From contig CAXULQ010000007.1 of the NCBI GenBank assembly GCA_964251965.1, positions 62,001 through 126,000 of the forward strand: a DNA stretch of 64,000 nucleotides, read 5' to 3'. This DNA comes from Mucilaginibacter_A sp964251965. GTDB lineage: Bacteria > Bacteroidota > Bacteroidia > Sphingobacteriales > Sphingobacteriaceae. A program made the translations under genes and the position numbers. The notes below the pieces were generated by a model. That model was not told the DNA's origin. It did not search any database and saw nothing but the letters and a program-made list of their open reading frames with translations. Numbering within the stretch: the stretch's first letter is position 1; the number at the start of each line of letters is the position of its first letter. Positions 7,967 to 17,556 of the stretch are shown piece by piece.

Positions 7967-9370
7967 TCAGATATGTATCGCCCGATTCTCAGTAGCCGCC
8001 ATCGCAGCTTCCCTCACAGCTTCCGTATAAGTTGGATGTGCATGAGAAATCCTTGCAATATCTTCCGCAGAAGCCCGGAATTCCATCGCCACAACAGCTT
8101 CGGCAATTACATCGGCCGCGCGCGGTCCGATAATATGTACGCCTAAAACTTCATCCGTAGCAGCATCCGCCAAAACTTTAACAAAACCATCCGTATCCAT
8201 ACTGGCGCGGGAACGGCCGCTGGCTTTATAAGGGAAAGAACCGGCTTTATATTTTACGCCTTTTTCTTTCAGTTGCTCTTCACTGTAACCAACGGTTGCA
8301 ACTTCCGGCCAGGTATAAACCACGCCCGGGATGAGGTTATAGTTGATATGCGGTTTTTGTCCGGCAATTATTTCCGCCACATACGTGCCTTCGTCTTCCG
8401 CTTTATGGGCCAGCATCGCGCCTTTTACGGCATCGCCAATGGCATAAACGCCTGCAACCGAAGTTTCTAAATGCTCGTTTACCGGAATTTTATTGCCGCG
8501 CGGCTGCAGTTCGATGCCAAGTTTCTCCAAACCTAAACCCTCGGTATAAGCGGTACGGCCAACCGCCAGCAGGCAATAATCGCCTTTCAGTTCAATTTTT
8601 TCACCTTTCGGGCTATCGGCCGTAACGGTAACTTCATCGCCGTTAACTGTTGCGCCGGTTACTTTATGGTTGAGGTAAAATTCCATGCCTTGTTTGGCCA
8701 GTACTTTTTGGAGTTCTTTGGATAACGACCTGTCTAAAGTGTTCACGATCGCATCCGTAAACTCAACCACCGAAACTTTCGCGCCCAAACGCGCATAAAC
8801 AGAACCCAGCTCCAAACCGATAACACCGCCGCCAATCAAAATCATGTGTTTCGGGATTTCGGGCAAATTCAAAGCTTCCGTAGAAGTTACAATGCGTTTT
8901 TTATCAACCTGGATAAAAGGCAAAGTTGAAGGTTTGGAACCAGTTGCGATGATAATGTTTTTAGCCGTAATGTTTTCTTCGGAACCATCTTCCTTTTTTA
9001 CGCTGATGGTATTTTTATCGATAAAAGAACCCCAACCTTGGTAAGAAGTTATTTTATTTTTTTTGAACAGAAACGCAATGCCACCGGTAGTTTGCTCCAC
9101 CACTTCGTTTTTACGTTTAATCATTTGCGCCAAATCCGGTTTCAGGTTTTCGATATGGATTCCATGCGCGGCAAAAGTATGGGCAGCGTTAAAATAATGT
9201 TCGGTAGAATCCAGCAAAGCTTTAGACGGGATACAGCCAACATTTAAGCAAGTTCCGCCAAAAGTCGAATATTTTTCGATACAGGCCGTTTTTAAACCAA
9301 GTTGCGCGCAGCGGATGGCCGCCACGTAACCGCCAGGGCCGGAACCGATCACAATTACATCATATTGCAT
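7967..9370 (-). CDS. lpd: dihydrolipoyl dehydrogenase
   Basis: A 467-residue flavoprotein disulfide reductase, the E3 subunit of 2-oxoacid dehydrogenase complexes and of the glycine cleavage system. It reoxidises dihydrolipoyl groups with NAD. The FAD motif GSGPGGYVAAIRCAQLG is at the N terminus, the redox disulfide is in GGTCLNVGCIPSKALL, a second NAD motif is ILIGGGVIGLELGSVYARLG, and the catalytic His/Glu pair is in HAHPTYTEAVREAA near the C terminus. Length is standard. No E1/E2 genes are adjacent, so it is monocistronic here. Confidence 0.97.
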   Translation of the reverse strand: MQYDVIVIGSGPGGYVAAIRCAQLGLKTACIEKYSTFGGTCLNVGCIPSKALLDSTEHYFNAAHTFAAHGIHIENLKPDLAQMIKRKNEVVEQTTGGIAFLFKKNKITSYQGWGSFIDKNTISVKKEDGSEENITAKNIIIATGSKPSTLPFIQVDKKRIVTSTEALNLPEIPKHMILIGGGVIGLELGSVYARLGAKVSVVEFTDAIVNTLDRSLSKELQKVLAKQGMEFYLNHKVTGATVNGDEVTVTADSPKGEKIELKGDYCLLAVGRTAYTEGLGLEKLGIELQPRGNKIPVNEHLETSVAGVYAIGDAVKGAMLAHKAEDEGTYVAEIIAGQKPHINYNLIPGVVYTWPEVATVGYSEEQLKEKGVKYKAGSFPYKASGRSRASMDTDGFVKVLADAATDEVLGVHIIGPRAADVIAEAVVAMEFRASAEDIARISHAHPTYTEAVREAAMAATENRAIHI

Positions 9371-9395
9371 ATTAAATTTATTTTTTAAGGAAGCA

Positions 9396-9424
9396 CAAAT
9401 TTAAGGATTTTGCCCATAAAGAAA
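9396..9424 (-). promoter_or_regulatory. probable promoter of lpd
   Basis: On the minus strand TAAATTTG (9403-9396) is an exact TAnnTTTG -7 box, 26 nt upstream of the lpd ATG. A TTTC at 9424-9421 could serve as the -33 element with 17 nt between. Confidence 0.55.
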
Positions 9425-9481
9425 GTTTGATTTGAGTAATTAGTAATCTCTTTATCTATAAACAACGGAAAGCTTTCTGTA

Positions 9482-11479
9482 TTAAAATGCTTCAAATTGA
9501 TCCTTCATATAGTGTTTTAAATTATACTTTCTTGTGGTATCTAAAGCGCGTTCAAGGCAAATGAATTTTTTATCCACGTGTGTTTTAAAGTATTCTACCG
9601 TGTCCATTTCCAGGGTAACATCCAGGCAAATTAAAGTTTCTTTTTCTCCGTCTGTGGCCAGATAGATTTCGTTTTTTTTGAACTGTTCTTGCTTTTGGGT
9701 TGTGTAATTTAAGTTGAAACCTCTTTTTAATAATATTTCGGTCATCAATTCATCACTATTAAAAGCTGTTATTAGTTGAGCTTCTTTGTCGCGAATATAT
9801 TTTTTGAGCAATTCAATATTTTCCTCGTCTGTTTTTTCTGGGTCTGGGGCAAATTCAACTCTTGGAAAGTTTGATTTTACCAATTTGAATACTTTGAAAC
9901 CTAAACCTTTGTATGAACCGGAATTTATAAAATCTACAGGATTTTCAGAATTAGCAAACAAAGGATTGTTCTGTGCATTTTTTAATCTTGCTAACTCTGA
10001 TTCTAACTTTATTTTTTCTATCACTCGTTTGTTTCGTTCAATTGTAATGTCGCTGATTTTTTTGTACTTGTAATCGGTTGCTTCAGGAATTTGAATTAAA
10101 ATAAATTTTCGGTTACCGTTATCTCTTTTATTTAGTTCTATAATAGCTTGTCCCGTAGTACCCGAACCACTGAAGAAATCTAAAAAAATATCATTTTCAT
10201 TCATTCCAACTAAAGCTAACTTTTTGACTAATGAAACTGGTTTGGAGTATTCAAAAACGGATTCACCTAACACTTCAATTAAGTCTTTTTTTGAATTATC
10301 ATTAGAAAATTCATTTTCTAATAAATCCAGGCTGCTTATAGATTTTGTTCTTTGTTTATAATCTATAAAATAACCTTTTTCATTTTTCTCAATTGTAGCA
10401 TTTTGATATGTCTTTGTGTAAATGCGATTTGAGCCATTTTCTTTAACTATGATAAAACCATTTTTATGACCAAATTCAAATAAGTTTCTTGACCAACGCC
10501 AACAAAAACCACTTTTTGGATTCCGTAATTTTCTTGCTTCCATTTCTTCTTTGGTAACACTTCCGGGTCTGTATATAACTCTATCTATTTCAATCTCATA
10601 GTCCAAAGATGCTGAATACTGAATTGAGCCGTAGTCTAAAGTTTGATTTAGTTTATATAGGCCTCTTTCTTCAACCCATTCATCTTGGTGTTTAAATCCT
10701 TCGTCAGTATGTTCAAAGGAGTTTAATTGGCTTTCATCCGATTTTTGATAGCAAATGATATAGTCATTATTCTTCGTAAAATGTTCACTTGATTTTCCAG
10801 CCTTCTTTGTAATACGTGGTAATTCTCCTACAAAATTTTCTTCTCCAAAAACCTCATCGCATAATTTCCTTAAATGATGGACTTCATTATCATCAATTGA
10901 AATAAATATCACCCCGTCTTCTCTTAACAGTTGCCTTGCAATCAATAAGCGGCTGAACATCATATTTAACCAATTACTATGGAAACGGCCATCTGTTTCA
11001 GTATTGGTGTCTATTTTAAGTCCGTCCTCAATTACTCCTGCATCTTCCCAATATGCTTTTTTATCCTGTGAAAAATTGTCGGAATACACAAAGTCTTTTC
11101 CTGTATTGTATGGCGGGTCGATATAAATACATTTTATTTTTTCCCGATATCCGGTACTCAAAAGCTTCAATACTTCCAAGTTTTCGCCTTCAATTATGAG
11201 GTTTTCGCTTTCTGTTGGGTTAATGCTTCTTTTATCATCATAAATTAAGGTTGCGTTGCTTGGTGTAAAAGCATTGCGTTTTGCCTGGCTTTTGCCAAAC
11301 CAGCGGAACTCATAACGTTCTGTTTCGCTTACGCTATTTGGGTCAATAACCTTTTTGAGTTCGTCCATATTTAATATGCCTTCATTGGTAAACAAGTCAG
11401 GGAATAACTTTTTCAAGGTTTCCAAACGTTCCTTATTCCAATCTTGGCTTAAAGGCATATAGTCGTTTATGTTTTCCAT
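9482..11479 (-). CDS. mod: Type III restriction-modification DNA methyltransferase subunit
   Basis: A 665-residue N6-adenine methyltransferase. Motif IV, D121-P-P-Y-N-T-G, precedes motif I (DFFSGSGTTGQA, about residue 430), the beta-class order used by Type III Mod proteins. The region between them should hold the target recognition domain (about 190-400). Mod methylates one strand of an asymmetric site using AdoMet and gives the complex its sequence specificity. It begins 3 bp after the res gene ends. I see no long homopolymer or short tandem repeat that would signal phase variation. One dispersed 12-mer copy (11223-11234) lies in its 5' part, coding for DDKRSI. Confidence 0.95.
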   Translation of the reverse strand: MENINDYMPLSQDWNKERLETLKKLFPDLFTNEGILNMDELKKVIDPNSVSETERYEFRWFGKSQAKRNAFTPSNATLIYDDKRSINPTESENLIIEGENLEVLKLLSTGYREKIKCIYIDPPYNTGKDFVYSDNFSQDKKAYWEDAGVIEDGLKIDTNTETDGRFHSNWLNMMFSRLLIARQLLREDGVIFISIDDNEVHHLRKLCDEVFGEENFVGELPRITKKAGKSSEHFTKNNDYIICYQKSDESQLNSFEHTDEGFKHQDEWVEERGLYKLNQTLDYGSIQYSASLDYEIEIDRVIYRPGSVTKEEMEARKLRNPKSGFCWRWSRNLFEFGHKNGFIIVKENGSNRIYTKTYQNATIEKNEKGYFIDYKQRTKSISSLDLLENEFSNDNSKKDLIEVLGESVFEYSKPVSLVKKLALVGMNENDIFLDFFSGSGTTGQAIIELNKRDNGNRKFILIQIPEATDYKYKKISDITIERNKRVIEKIKLESELARLKNAQNNPLFANSENPVDFINSGSYKGLGFKVFKLVKSNFPRVEFAPDPEKTDEENIELLKKYIRDKEAQLITAFNSDELMTEILLKRGFNLNYTTQKQEQFKKNEIYLATDGEKETLICLDVTLEMDTVEYFKTHVDKKFICLERALDTTRKYNLKHYMKDQFEAF

Positions 11480-11482
11480 GTG

Positions 11483-14200
11483 CTATGCTTGTTCAATTAC
11501 CTTATTAATGGTTTTGTCGGCTTCTGTTCTAAAGAATTGATAATCTTTAATTGGTGCATTGTAATGCACTTCTGCACCCAAAGTTGTAAAGTGTTTCATG
11601 GCACATTTTATTTTGTAAACCTCACTTTCGGTCAATGCTTTTTTATCGTTGATGTTGTTTGTTCCTTTGGTTTCAACCACAAAATAAAATTCGTTTTCAT
11701 TTCCGCTTTTCAATTCCTTGCGTTTCATTACCAAACCAAAATCAGGTTCATATTCTCCGATTGGCGTTTTGATTTTATACCAGCTTGGCAATTTGATAAA
11801 ACAAACTATTTCGGGGTCTCTGTCTGCACCTAAAGCAAATTGCCTTTCCGGTGTGCTGTTACTATCACAATATATTTTATCAAAAACACCTTTATTGGGA
11901 GTTTCTACAATATTTTTTTTGTCAATATTGCGGATGTAATCATTAAAATCGAAAGGAAACTCCTCACCGATTAAATGGTAATCTAAACCTCTCAGCATTT
12001 CATCTAATTCTATGTTGCGGATAATTGCCGCTGCTTCGTGAATGTATCTTGGTGGATTTTTTATAAGTTCATTGTGATTGGTTAATTGTTCTACAATTTT
12101 AAAAAGTGTATTGTAGCTCAAACCAGTGTTTTCGCTTAATTCTTCTACCAAATCCAAAGGTGTAAATTTTGCTTTTTGCTTTATGCTTTCAGTTCCACCA
12201 AAAGTGTCTTGTTTGCCTTCGTCTGTAATTTCATTTATTAAATGACTTGATGCTTCTATTACATAATCAGGAATAGTAATGGTGTTAACTGTTTGGGTTG
12301 CAGTTTTAATTAGACTTTCTTCATTAAATGCAATGGTGTAATCGGTTTTCTTGGCCAGAGATTTCCAAAAACGTTGAAACGCTGCATCGATAGTATTGGA
12401 AGGATTGCGTTTAAACTGAACTTCGTCTTGCGGTTGGCCTGTATGTGTATGTGTCATACCTGCGCCCGCTTTTGTGCTACCGTAAATAGCTTTTATTTCT
12501 TCCTGGTACTGCGTTACAAATGTTTCGTATGTTTCATTCGGAATTACCGTCAATTGATTAATGCGTTCAGTATCTTCAACCGTTAGCGTATCATAAATTC
12601 GCTGTCCGTCTTGGTTTACGCAAATACGTAAACCTCTGCCAATTTCCTGTCGTTTTCGGATTTCGGAATAGGCTGTGTTTAAAGTTGCGATATTGAAAAC
12701 ATTTGGATTGTCCCATCCAACACCCAAAGCAGAGTGAGAAAAAATAAATTGTACGGGGTTTGAAATGGTAAGTAATTCTTCTTTGCCTTTTAAAATCAAT
12801 TCATAAATTTTCCCTTGTTCTTTTACGCCTCCTTCGTTGTCGGCATATTCACCACTTGCTTTTTGTGCAAAATAATATCCTTGAACGGCCTGTGTATGTT
12901 GGTCGGTTGCAGCTTTGCCACCGTTATATTCAGGATAAATGCCTTTATATTTTTCAATAAAGAGGTTTTTGATGATGGGGGTTTCGCCCATATAGTTCGC
13001 AACTCTATCAATAAAAATCAGAGACAAGCATTTTATTCCATGTGCCGCCAATTTTTGTGTTTTAGCAAAATGGCGGTGTACGAGCCATTCCAACTGCAAG
13101 GCCCAAATGTTTTCTAAATTTCCCGATGCTTGTTTTTCAAATAACTCAATACCATTTGAAAAGGTAATGCTCCATTTGCCAGTTTTTAAACTTTTATTGA
13201 TGCGTTCGATTTTATAGTTTAAGTAGCTTGGGTTATTTGTTTTTTCCCCCAAATTGTCGCCAAACTTAAGCCATCCTGTAAGTTTAAAATCAAACCTGTT
13301 TGTTGAATTAGATTGATGCCATGCTTTGAGTTTGCATTTTGGGGCACTTGTTCCGTTTTGTGTTTCGGCCAATTCAATTTTTATGGTTGCTTCGTCATTC
13401 TTTTCTGTAACGGTCAACACTTCAATTTTTTTAACCAGACCTTGCTTGTAACTGTCATAAGGAGTTAAGCGATATAATAAGTTTCTTACAACTTTATGGG
13501 TTGCGGAGTAACGAATTTTAAATAACGGATTGAGTTTGGCAATTTGTTTAACAGAGTTTTCTGTATCCATTCCTTCCTGTGGCTCGTCCATTAAAACTAT
13601 AGGATTTGTTTTTCCAATTGCATCAATAAAAGGAATATTTGCGAATAAATCTTCACGCTGTGCCTGATTCAATATTTTGTCTTCGGAGTTGAATGAAGCC
13701 AAAGTCATAATCATTACTTGCGGGTGCTGGTCTTCAATAAAGTTGGTTACTTTACTTAACTTCTTACTTTCATATTCAAAAGCGTTTGGCTTGAAATTGT
13801 AAATGCTTTCTAATTGGCTGTTAAATGACCTAAATGTCCCTAAAACACCTTGTCTGATAGCAACTGAAGGAACAAGAATAATAAATTTTGTAAAGCTGTA
13901 ATGTTTAAACAATTCGTAAATGGTTTTGATGTACACAAGTGTTTTACCTGTGCCTGTTTCCATTTCGATTGTTAAATCATTTTCATTTGTAAGTTTGGCC
14001 GTGTCGGTATCGATTCCGTTTTCTTCGGTAATTAATTTTATATTTTCTTGTAATTGTTTAACAGAAAGTTTTGAAATATTTGAACGGATGCCTTCAAAGC
14101 AAGCATTATCAAAAGTGTTTTTCTCTGTTCCGTCAAATACCTTTACTACAGATTGAATAGCATTATCCTGATATATTAAATTTTCAAGTTTTAGTTCCAT
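11483..14200 (-). CDS. res: Type III restriction endonuclease subunit
   Basis: A 905-residue SF2 translocase-nuclease. Walker A is ETGTGKT (81-87), the Walker B/DEAD-box equivalent is LMDEPQ (about 205), and motif VI-like QEIGRGLRICVN follows near residue 520. The C-terminal PD-(D/E)XK nuclease is visible as EPDFG (from residue 818) and VVETKG (to residue 846). It cleaves DNA after ATP-driven sliding between two head-to-head unmethylated sites, in complex with Mod. Its ATG shares one base with the TAA of the upstream XRE gene, so the three genes form one operon in the order regulator-res-mod. Confidence 0.95.
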   Translation of the reverse strand: MELKLENLIYQDNAIQSVVKVFDGTEKNTFDNACFEGIRSNISKLSVKQLQENIKLITEENGIDTDTAKLTNENDLTIEMETGTGKTLVYIKTIYELFKHYSFTKFIILVPSVAIRQGVLGTFRSFNSQLESIYNFKPNAFEYESKKLSKVTNFIEDQHPQVMIMTLASFNSEDKILNQAQREDLFANIPFIDAIGKTNPIVLMDEPQEGMDTENSVKQIAKLNPLFKIRYSATHKVVRNLLYRLTPYDSYKQGLVKKIEVLTVTEKNDEATIKIELAETQNGTSAPKCKLKAWHQSNSTNRFDFKLTGWLKFGDNLGEKTNNPSYLNYKIERINKSLKTGKWSITFSNGIELFEKQASGNLENIWALQLEWLVHRHFAKTQKLAAHGIKCLSLIFIDRVANYMGETPIIKNLFIEKYKGIYPEYNGGKAATDQHTQAVQGYYFAQKASGEYADNEGGVKEQGKIYELILKGKEELLTISNPVQFIFSHSALGVGWDNPNVFNIATLNTAYSEIRKRQEIGRGLRICVNQDGQRIYDTLTVEDTERINQLTVIPNETYETFVTQYQEEIKAIYGSTKAGAGMTHTHTGQPQDEVQFKRNPSNTIDAAFQRFWKSLAKKTDYTIAFNEESLIKTATQTVNTITIPDYVIEASSHLINEITDEGKQDTFGGTESIKQKAKFTPLDLVEELSENTGLSYNTLFKIVEQLTNHNELIKNPPRYIHEAAAIIRNIELDEMLRGLDYHLIGEEFPFDFNDYIRNIDKKNIVETPNKGVFDKIYCDSNSTPERQFALGADRDPEIVCFIKLPSWYKIKTPIGEYEPDFGLVMKRKELKSGNENEFYFVVETKGTNNINDKKALTESEVYKIKCAMKHFTTLGAEVHYNAPIKDYQFFRTEADKTINKVIEQA

Positions 14201-14514
14201 TACTTATTGCCGTTCTTTTGGGTGATGTATTTGATTTCTTCTTCTGCTGCAATTAAAATGTCCTTCGCATATTTTTCGTCGGCCAATTGATAAGCAACCT
14301 GTTGGCTCATAAATTTTACAATAAGTTCTTTTTCGTCAACCTCAAAAGTTTTAGCAATGATAGGAAGCATTTGCCGGTTCACCGGTCTTTCCCCGCGCTC
14401 TAACTTACTAAGCGTACTTTGGTCCAAGTCAAGCAATGCAGCTAATTTTCTCAAAGGCATTTGCGCATTTTCTCTTAATTGTCTAATATAGACGCCAATA
14501 TTTTTCGTTTGCAT
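14200..14514 (-). CDS. XRE-family regulator of the Type III R-M operon
   Basis: A 104-residue protein with an N-terminal Cro/C1-type helix-turn-helix (residues about 6-60: IRQLRENAQMPLRKLAALL, STLSKLERGERPVN) and a short helical C-terminal tail. It is first in the operon and its stop overlaps the res start, which fits a controller (C-protein-like) role: delaying or limiting restriction when the cassette enters a new host. A 16-bp palindrome sits 15 bp upstream of its ATG over the predicted -7 box, so autoregulation is likely. Controller proteins are well known for Type II systems and less so for Type III. Confidence 0.85.
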   Translation of the reverse strand: MQTKNIGVYIRQLRENAQMPLRKLAALLDLDQSTLSKLERGERPVNRQMLPIIAKTFEVDEKELIVKFMSQQVAYQLADEKYAKDILIAAEEEIKYITQKNGNK

Positions 14515-14529
14515 CTTGAAATATGTTTC

Positions 14530-14550
14530 TTGACAGTTGTGTCAAATATA
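14530..14550 (-). promoter_or_regulatory. operator palindrome and -7 box of the R-M operon
   Basis: TTGACA-GTTG-TGTCAA (14530-14545) is a perfect inverted repeat with a 4-nt centre. On the minus strand TATATTTG (14550-14543) is an exact Bacteroidota -7 box and overlaps the left arm of the palindrome. A protein bound here would block the promoter. Binding by the adjacent XRE protein is inference. Confidence 0.7.
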
Positions 14551-14586
14551 TAAAGTTGATTCTTAATATTGTTTAAAAAGTAAAAA

Positions 14587-14898
14587 GTTTTCCAGGTTTA
14601 TTATCTTTCTAACAGTACTTTTTTTAGCTGTATCAATATGCGGCCAGCCGGAACAGAACCGGTTGATGTGCTTTCTACTTACAAATACCAGGATGGTTTG
14701 TATTATTATCAGGTAACCAAAGATGTGGCTACCAGCTTCTTTATCAGTTATCTGCCCAAAGGGAATTATGTTTTTGAATATGGTTTACGGGTTGCGCAGC
14801 CAGGCAATTTTTCTACGGGGATCAGTTCTGTGCAAAGTATGTATGCGTCGGAATTTGGCGCGCATTCGGAAGGAAAACGGATAACTCTGATTAAATAA
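14587..14898 (+). pseudogene. remnant of an alpha-2-macroglobulin family lipoprotein gene
   Basis: From 14638 one frame reads RPAGTEPVDVLSTYKYQ and GLYYYQVTKD, followed by FISYLPKGNYVFEYGLRV and an SEGKRITLIK end. This is the extreme C terminus of bacterial alpha-2-macroglobulin (BG4 protease-inhibitor) proteins, which are normally well over 1,500 residues. Just upstream, in a different frame, there is a lipoprotein-like leader (FSRFIIFLTVLFLAVSICGQ) with no in-frame ATG. The simplest reading is a gene that lost nearly all of its middle, leaving a leader fused out of frame to the tail. It lies directly beside the restriction-modification cassette, suggesting that the cassette's arrival or a linked deletion removed the gene. 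Confidence 0.7.
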
Positions 14899-15099
14899 CT
14901 GCCCGAAAATGCAATTCTTACTGTAACCTTTTTACAAATTCAGCATCTACAGGTTAGCGTGCAATTTAATGGAGCACTTTTATTTTATCCTGTTTACAAC
15001 TTCAAAAAAACTAAAAAAATAGTTAAATTTTGTTAAATGGAAATTAGTGAATTTTTTTGCTGTTATCTTGTCAAAAATTAACGCTTCAATCTAGCCATT

Positions 15100-17547
15100 A
15101 TGTTTAAACATTTACTTTTGATGGGATGCTTCTTTTACTTCATCAATTTTGCTTTCGCACAAAACAAAACCATTGCTATCACCGGCACAGTTACCGATTC
15201 TGTTAAACAAACGCCTTTGGGTTACGTAACTATTTTGCTGAAAGATGCTAGTGGGAAAGCTGTTAAAAGTACGTTAACTAAAGATGATGGTTCTTTTCAA
15301 TTGTTAAACGTTACTTCAGCAACTTATCAGTTAAATGTTGCTTATGTTGGTTTTGTGGCCAAAATTATACAAATAAAAGAAGCATCTGCCAAAATCGATT
15401 TAGGGAAAATAAAATTGTCTCCGTCCAGCAATCAGCTTAAAGAGGTTTCGGTAGTGGCAGCCAAACCGATTGTAAAACGAGAAGTTGACCGGATTGCTTA
15501 TGATGTGCAGGCCGACCCGGAAAGTACCGTTTTAACCGTTTTAGATATGATGCGGAAAGTGCCCATGCTTTCTGTAGATGCGCAGGATAATATCAAACTG
15601 AAAGGAAGTGGAAATTATAAAATCCTGATCAATAACAAAGAATCATCGCTGATTGCTAAAAATCCGTCGGATGTTTTTAAAGCGATGCCGGCTGCCAATA
15701 TCGAAAAAATTGAAGTCATCACTACGCCTCCGGCAAAATATGATGCGGAAGGTTTGGCCGGAATTATCAATATCACTACGAAAAAAAATGTAGACCAGGG
15801 TTATAACGGCAGCATCAACTTGCGCGAAAACGTGGTTTACGGTCCGGGTGTAAACTTAAACGCAACCTTAAAAAAAGGCAAATTCGGTGTTTCCGGTTAT
15901 GCCGGGATTGGCGATCAAGTTACACGTTACAATCCATACGATAACCTGCAAACTTTTACCAAAGACAATTCAGCCCTCAGTCAAAACGGTACAAACGGTA
16001 ACGGCGGTTATTACAGCTACGGAAGCGTAGAGTTGAGTTATGAAATTGACACGTTAAACTTGCTTACCGGTTCTGTAGAGTTAAACAAAGGCCGTTTTAA
16101 ACAGCTAAGCGATCAGGTTACGGCGCAGCGCAGCAGTTTAGGAGATGTGGCACAAGCTTACCATTTAAGCAATGATGGCGTAAGTAGCTGGAGTGGAGCA
16201 GATTTAGCGTTAAATTATCAGATGGGTTTTAGGAAGGATAAAAACCGCTTGCTTACCCTATCTTACAAATTTTCGCATTCGCCCTACAACCAGTTTAATG
16301 ATGTTGATATTTCTGATGTAATTAATTATCAGCAACCCAATTATCAGCAATACAATTCAGCCGGAAGTAACGTGCAAACTATTCAGTTAGACTATGTTTA
16401 TCCGGTTAAAAAACTAAACATCGAAGCTGGTGGAAAAGCTATTTTAAGGGATAATTTCAGCGATTTCCGGAGTGAAAATTTAAACAACTCAACCGGTTTG
16501 TATGAAATTAATCCGAGGCAAACCAATGATTTTTCTTATCAGCAGAATGTTTACAGTGTTTACAATTCTTATCAGTTAAAGCTGGCCAAATGGACGGCCA
16601 AAGGCGGTTTGCGTTTGGAACATACCAACATCAACGCTAATTTTACTTCTGTTGGAAGTGCCGCCAAACAGAATTACAATAACTTAATTCCGTCTGTTTC
16701 CTTACAGCGAAGTTTTAAAACCAGTAGTGTTAACTTTGGTTTTACGCAACGCATTCAGCGGCCCGGTATCTGGCAGTTAAACCCGTTTGTAGATTTATCA
16801 AACACCAAATTCATCAGTACCGGAAACCCGGATTTAAAGCCGGAACTGAACAATGCTTTCGAGCTGACTTACAGCAATTTTTCTAAAGGTTCTGTCAATT
16901 TTGGGTTGAGTTATGCTTTTTCTAATAATTCTATCCAAAACGTTGCTAACCTTACCGTGCAGCCAAACGCGGTCGGTCAGCAAGATACGGTAACGTTAAG
17001 CACATATCAAAATGTAGGCACCAACAAAAGCATCGGCATCAACACAAGTGCAAATTATACGCTTTTTAAAAAATTGTCTTTCAGTTTAAATGCAGAACTG
17101 CGCCAGATTTTTCTGGAAGGATCTTATAATGGGCAGCAATACAAAAATAAAGGTATAACCGGCAATGCTTCCGCCAATTTGGGCTACAAGTTTGATAGCG
17201 GTTACCGTTTAGGTTTTGATGTTGGTTATTACAGCGGTGATGTACTTTTGCAAGGAAAAACCTCATATTTTATTTACACATCTTACAGTGCATCTAAAGA
17301 ACTGTTTAAAAAGAAATTGACACTTTCAATTGCGGCAAATAACCCGTACAGCAAGTTTTTTATATTTAATCAATCCAATAACACGCAGGATTACAATCAG
17401 TTAGCACATTATTATAATCGTTATCGTTCTTTTAATATCAGTTTAAATTATAAGTTTGGTAAGTTGGAAGGCAGCATTAAAAAGAACCAGCGTGGTATCA
17501 ATAATGATGATACTAAAGGCGGCGGAAAAAGTGGCGCAAGTAATTAA
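15100..17547 (+). CDS. outer-membrane beta-barrel protein (CarboxypepD_reg + OMP_b-brl_3)
   Basis: An 815-residue protein with a signal peptide ending in FAFAQ (residue about 21), a carboxypeptidase-regulatory-like beta-sandwich (about 25-110, ITGTVTDSVKQTPLGYVTI), a plug-like region (about 120-215, containing IEKIEVITTPPAKYDAEGLAG) and a long barrel of alternating strands ending in a basic tail. This architecture is typical of TonB-dependent-receptor-like proteins of Bacteroidota that lack a SusD partner. Substrate unknown. It is probably expressed alone; the next gene starts 9 bp later and may be co-transcribed. Confidence 0.85.
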   Translation: MFKHLLLMGCFFYFINFAFAQNKTIAITGTVTDSVKQTPLGYVTILLKDASGKAVKSTLTKDDGSFQLLNVTSATYQLNVAYVGFVAKIIQIKEASAKIDLGKIKLSPSSNQLKEVSVVAAKPIVKREVDRIAYDVQADPESTVLTVLDMMRKVPMLSVDAQDNIKLKGSGNYKILINNKESSLIAKNPSDVFKAMPAANIEKIEVITTPPAKYDAEGLAGIINITTKKNVDQGYNGSINLRENVVYGPGVNLNATLKKGKFGVSGYAGIGDQVTRYNPYDNLQTFTKDNSALSQNGTNGNGGYYSYGSVELSYEIDTLNLLTGSVELNKGRFKQLSDQVTAQRSSLGDVAQAYHLSNDGVSSWSGADLALNYQMGFRKDKNRLLTLSYKFSHSPYNQFNDVDISDVINYQQPNYQQYNSAGSNVQTIQLDYVYPVKKLNIEAGGKAILRDNFSDFRSENLNNSTGLYEINPRQTNDFSYQQNVYSVYNSYQLKLAKWTAKGGLRLEHTNINANFTSVGSAAKQNYNNLIPSVSLQRSFKTSSVNFGFTQRIQRPGIWQLNPFVDLSNTKFISTGNPDLKPELNNAFELTYSNFSKGSVNFGLSYAFSNNSIQNVANLTVQPNAVGQQDTVTLSTYQNVGTNKSIGINTSANYTLFKKLSFSLNAELRQIFLEGSYNGQQYKNKGITGNASANLGYKFDSGYRLGFDVGYYSGDVLLQGKTSYFIYTSYSASKELFKKKLTLSIAANNPYSKFFIFNQSNNTQDYNQLAHYYNRYRSFNISLNYKFGKLEGSIKKNQRGINNDDTKGGGKSGASN

Positions 17548-17556
17548 TTTTGCCGG

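Noticed and set aside
9482..11479. Phase variation of mod
   Set aside because: Phase-variable Type III mod genes carry long simple repeats; I found no homopolymer or tandem repeat of useful length here.
14638..14898. 86-residue free-standing gene
   Set aside because: The protein starts in the middle of a conserved A2M C-terminal domain, so the ORF is a remnant rather than a gene.
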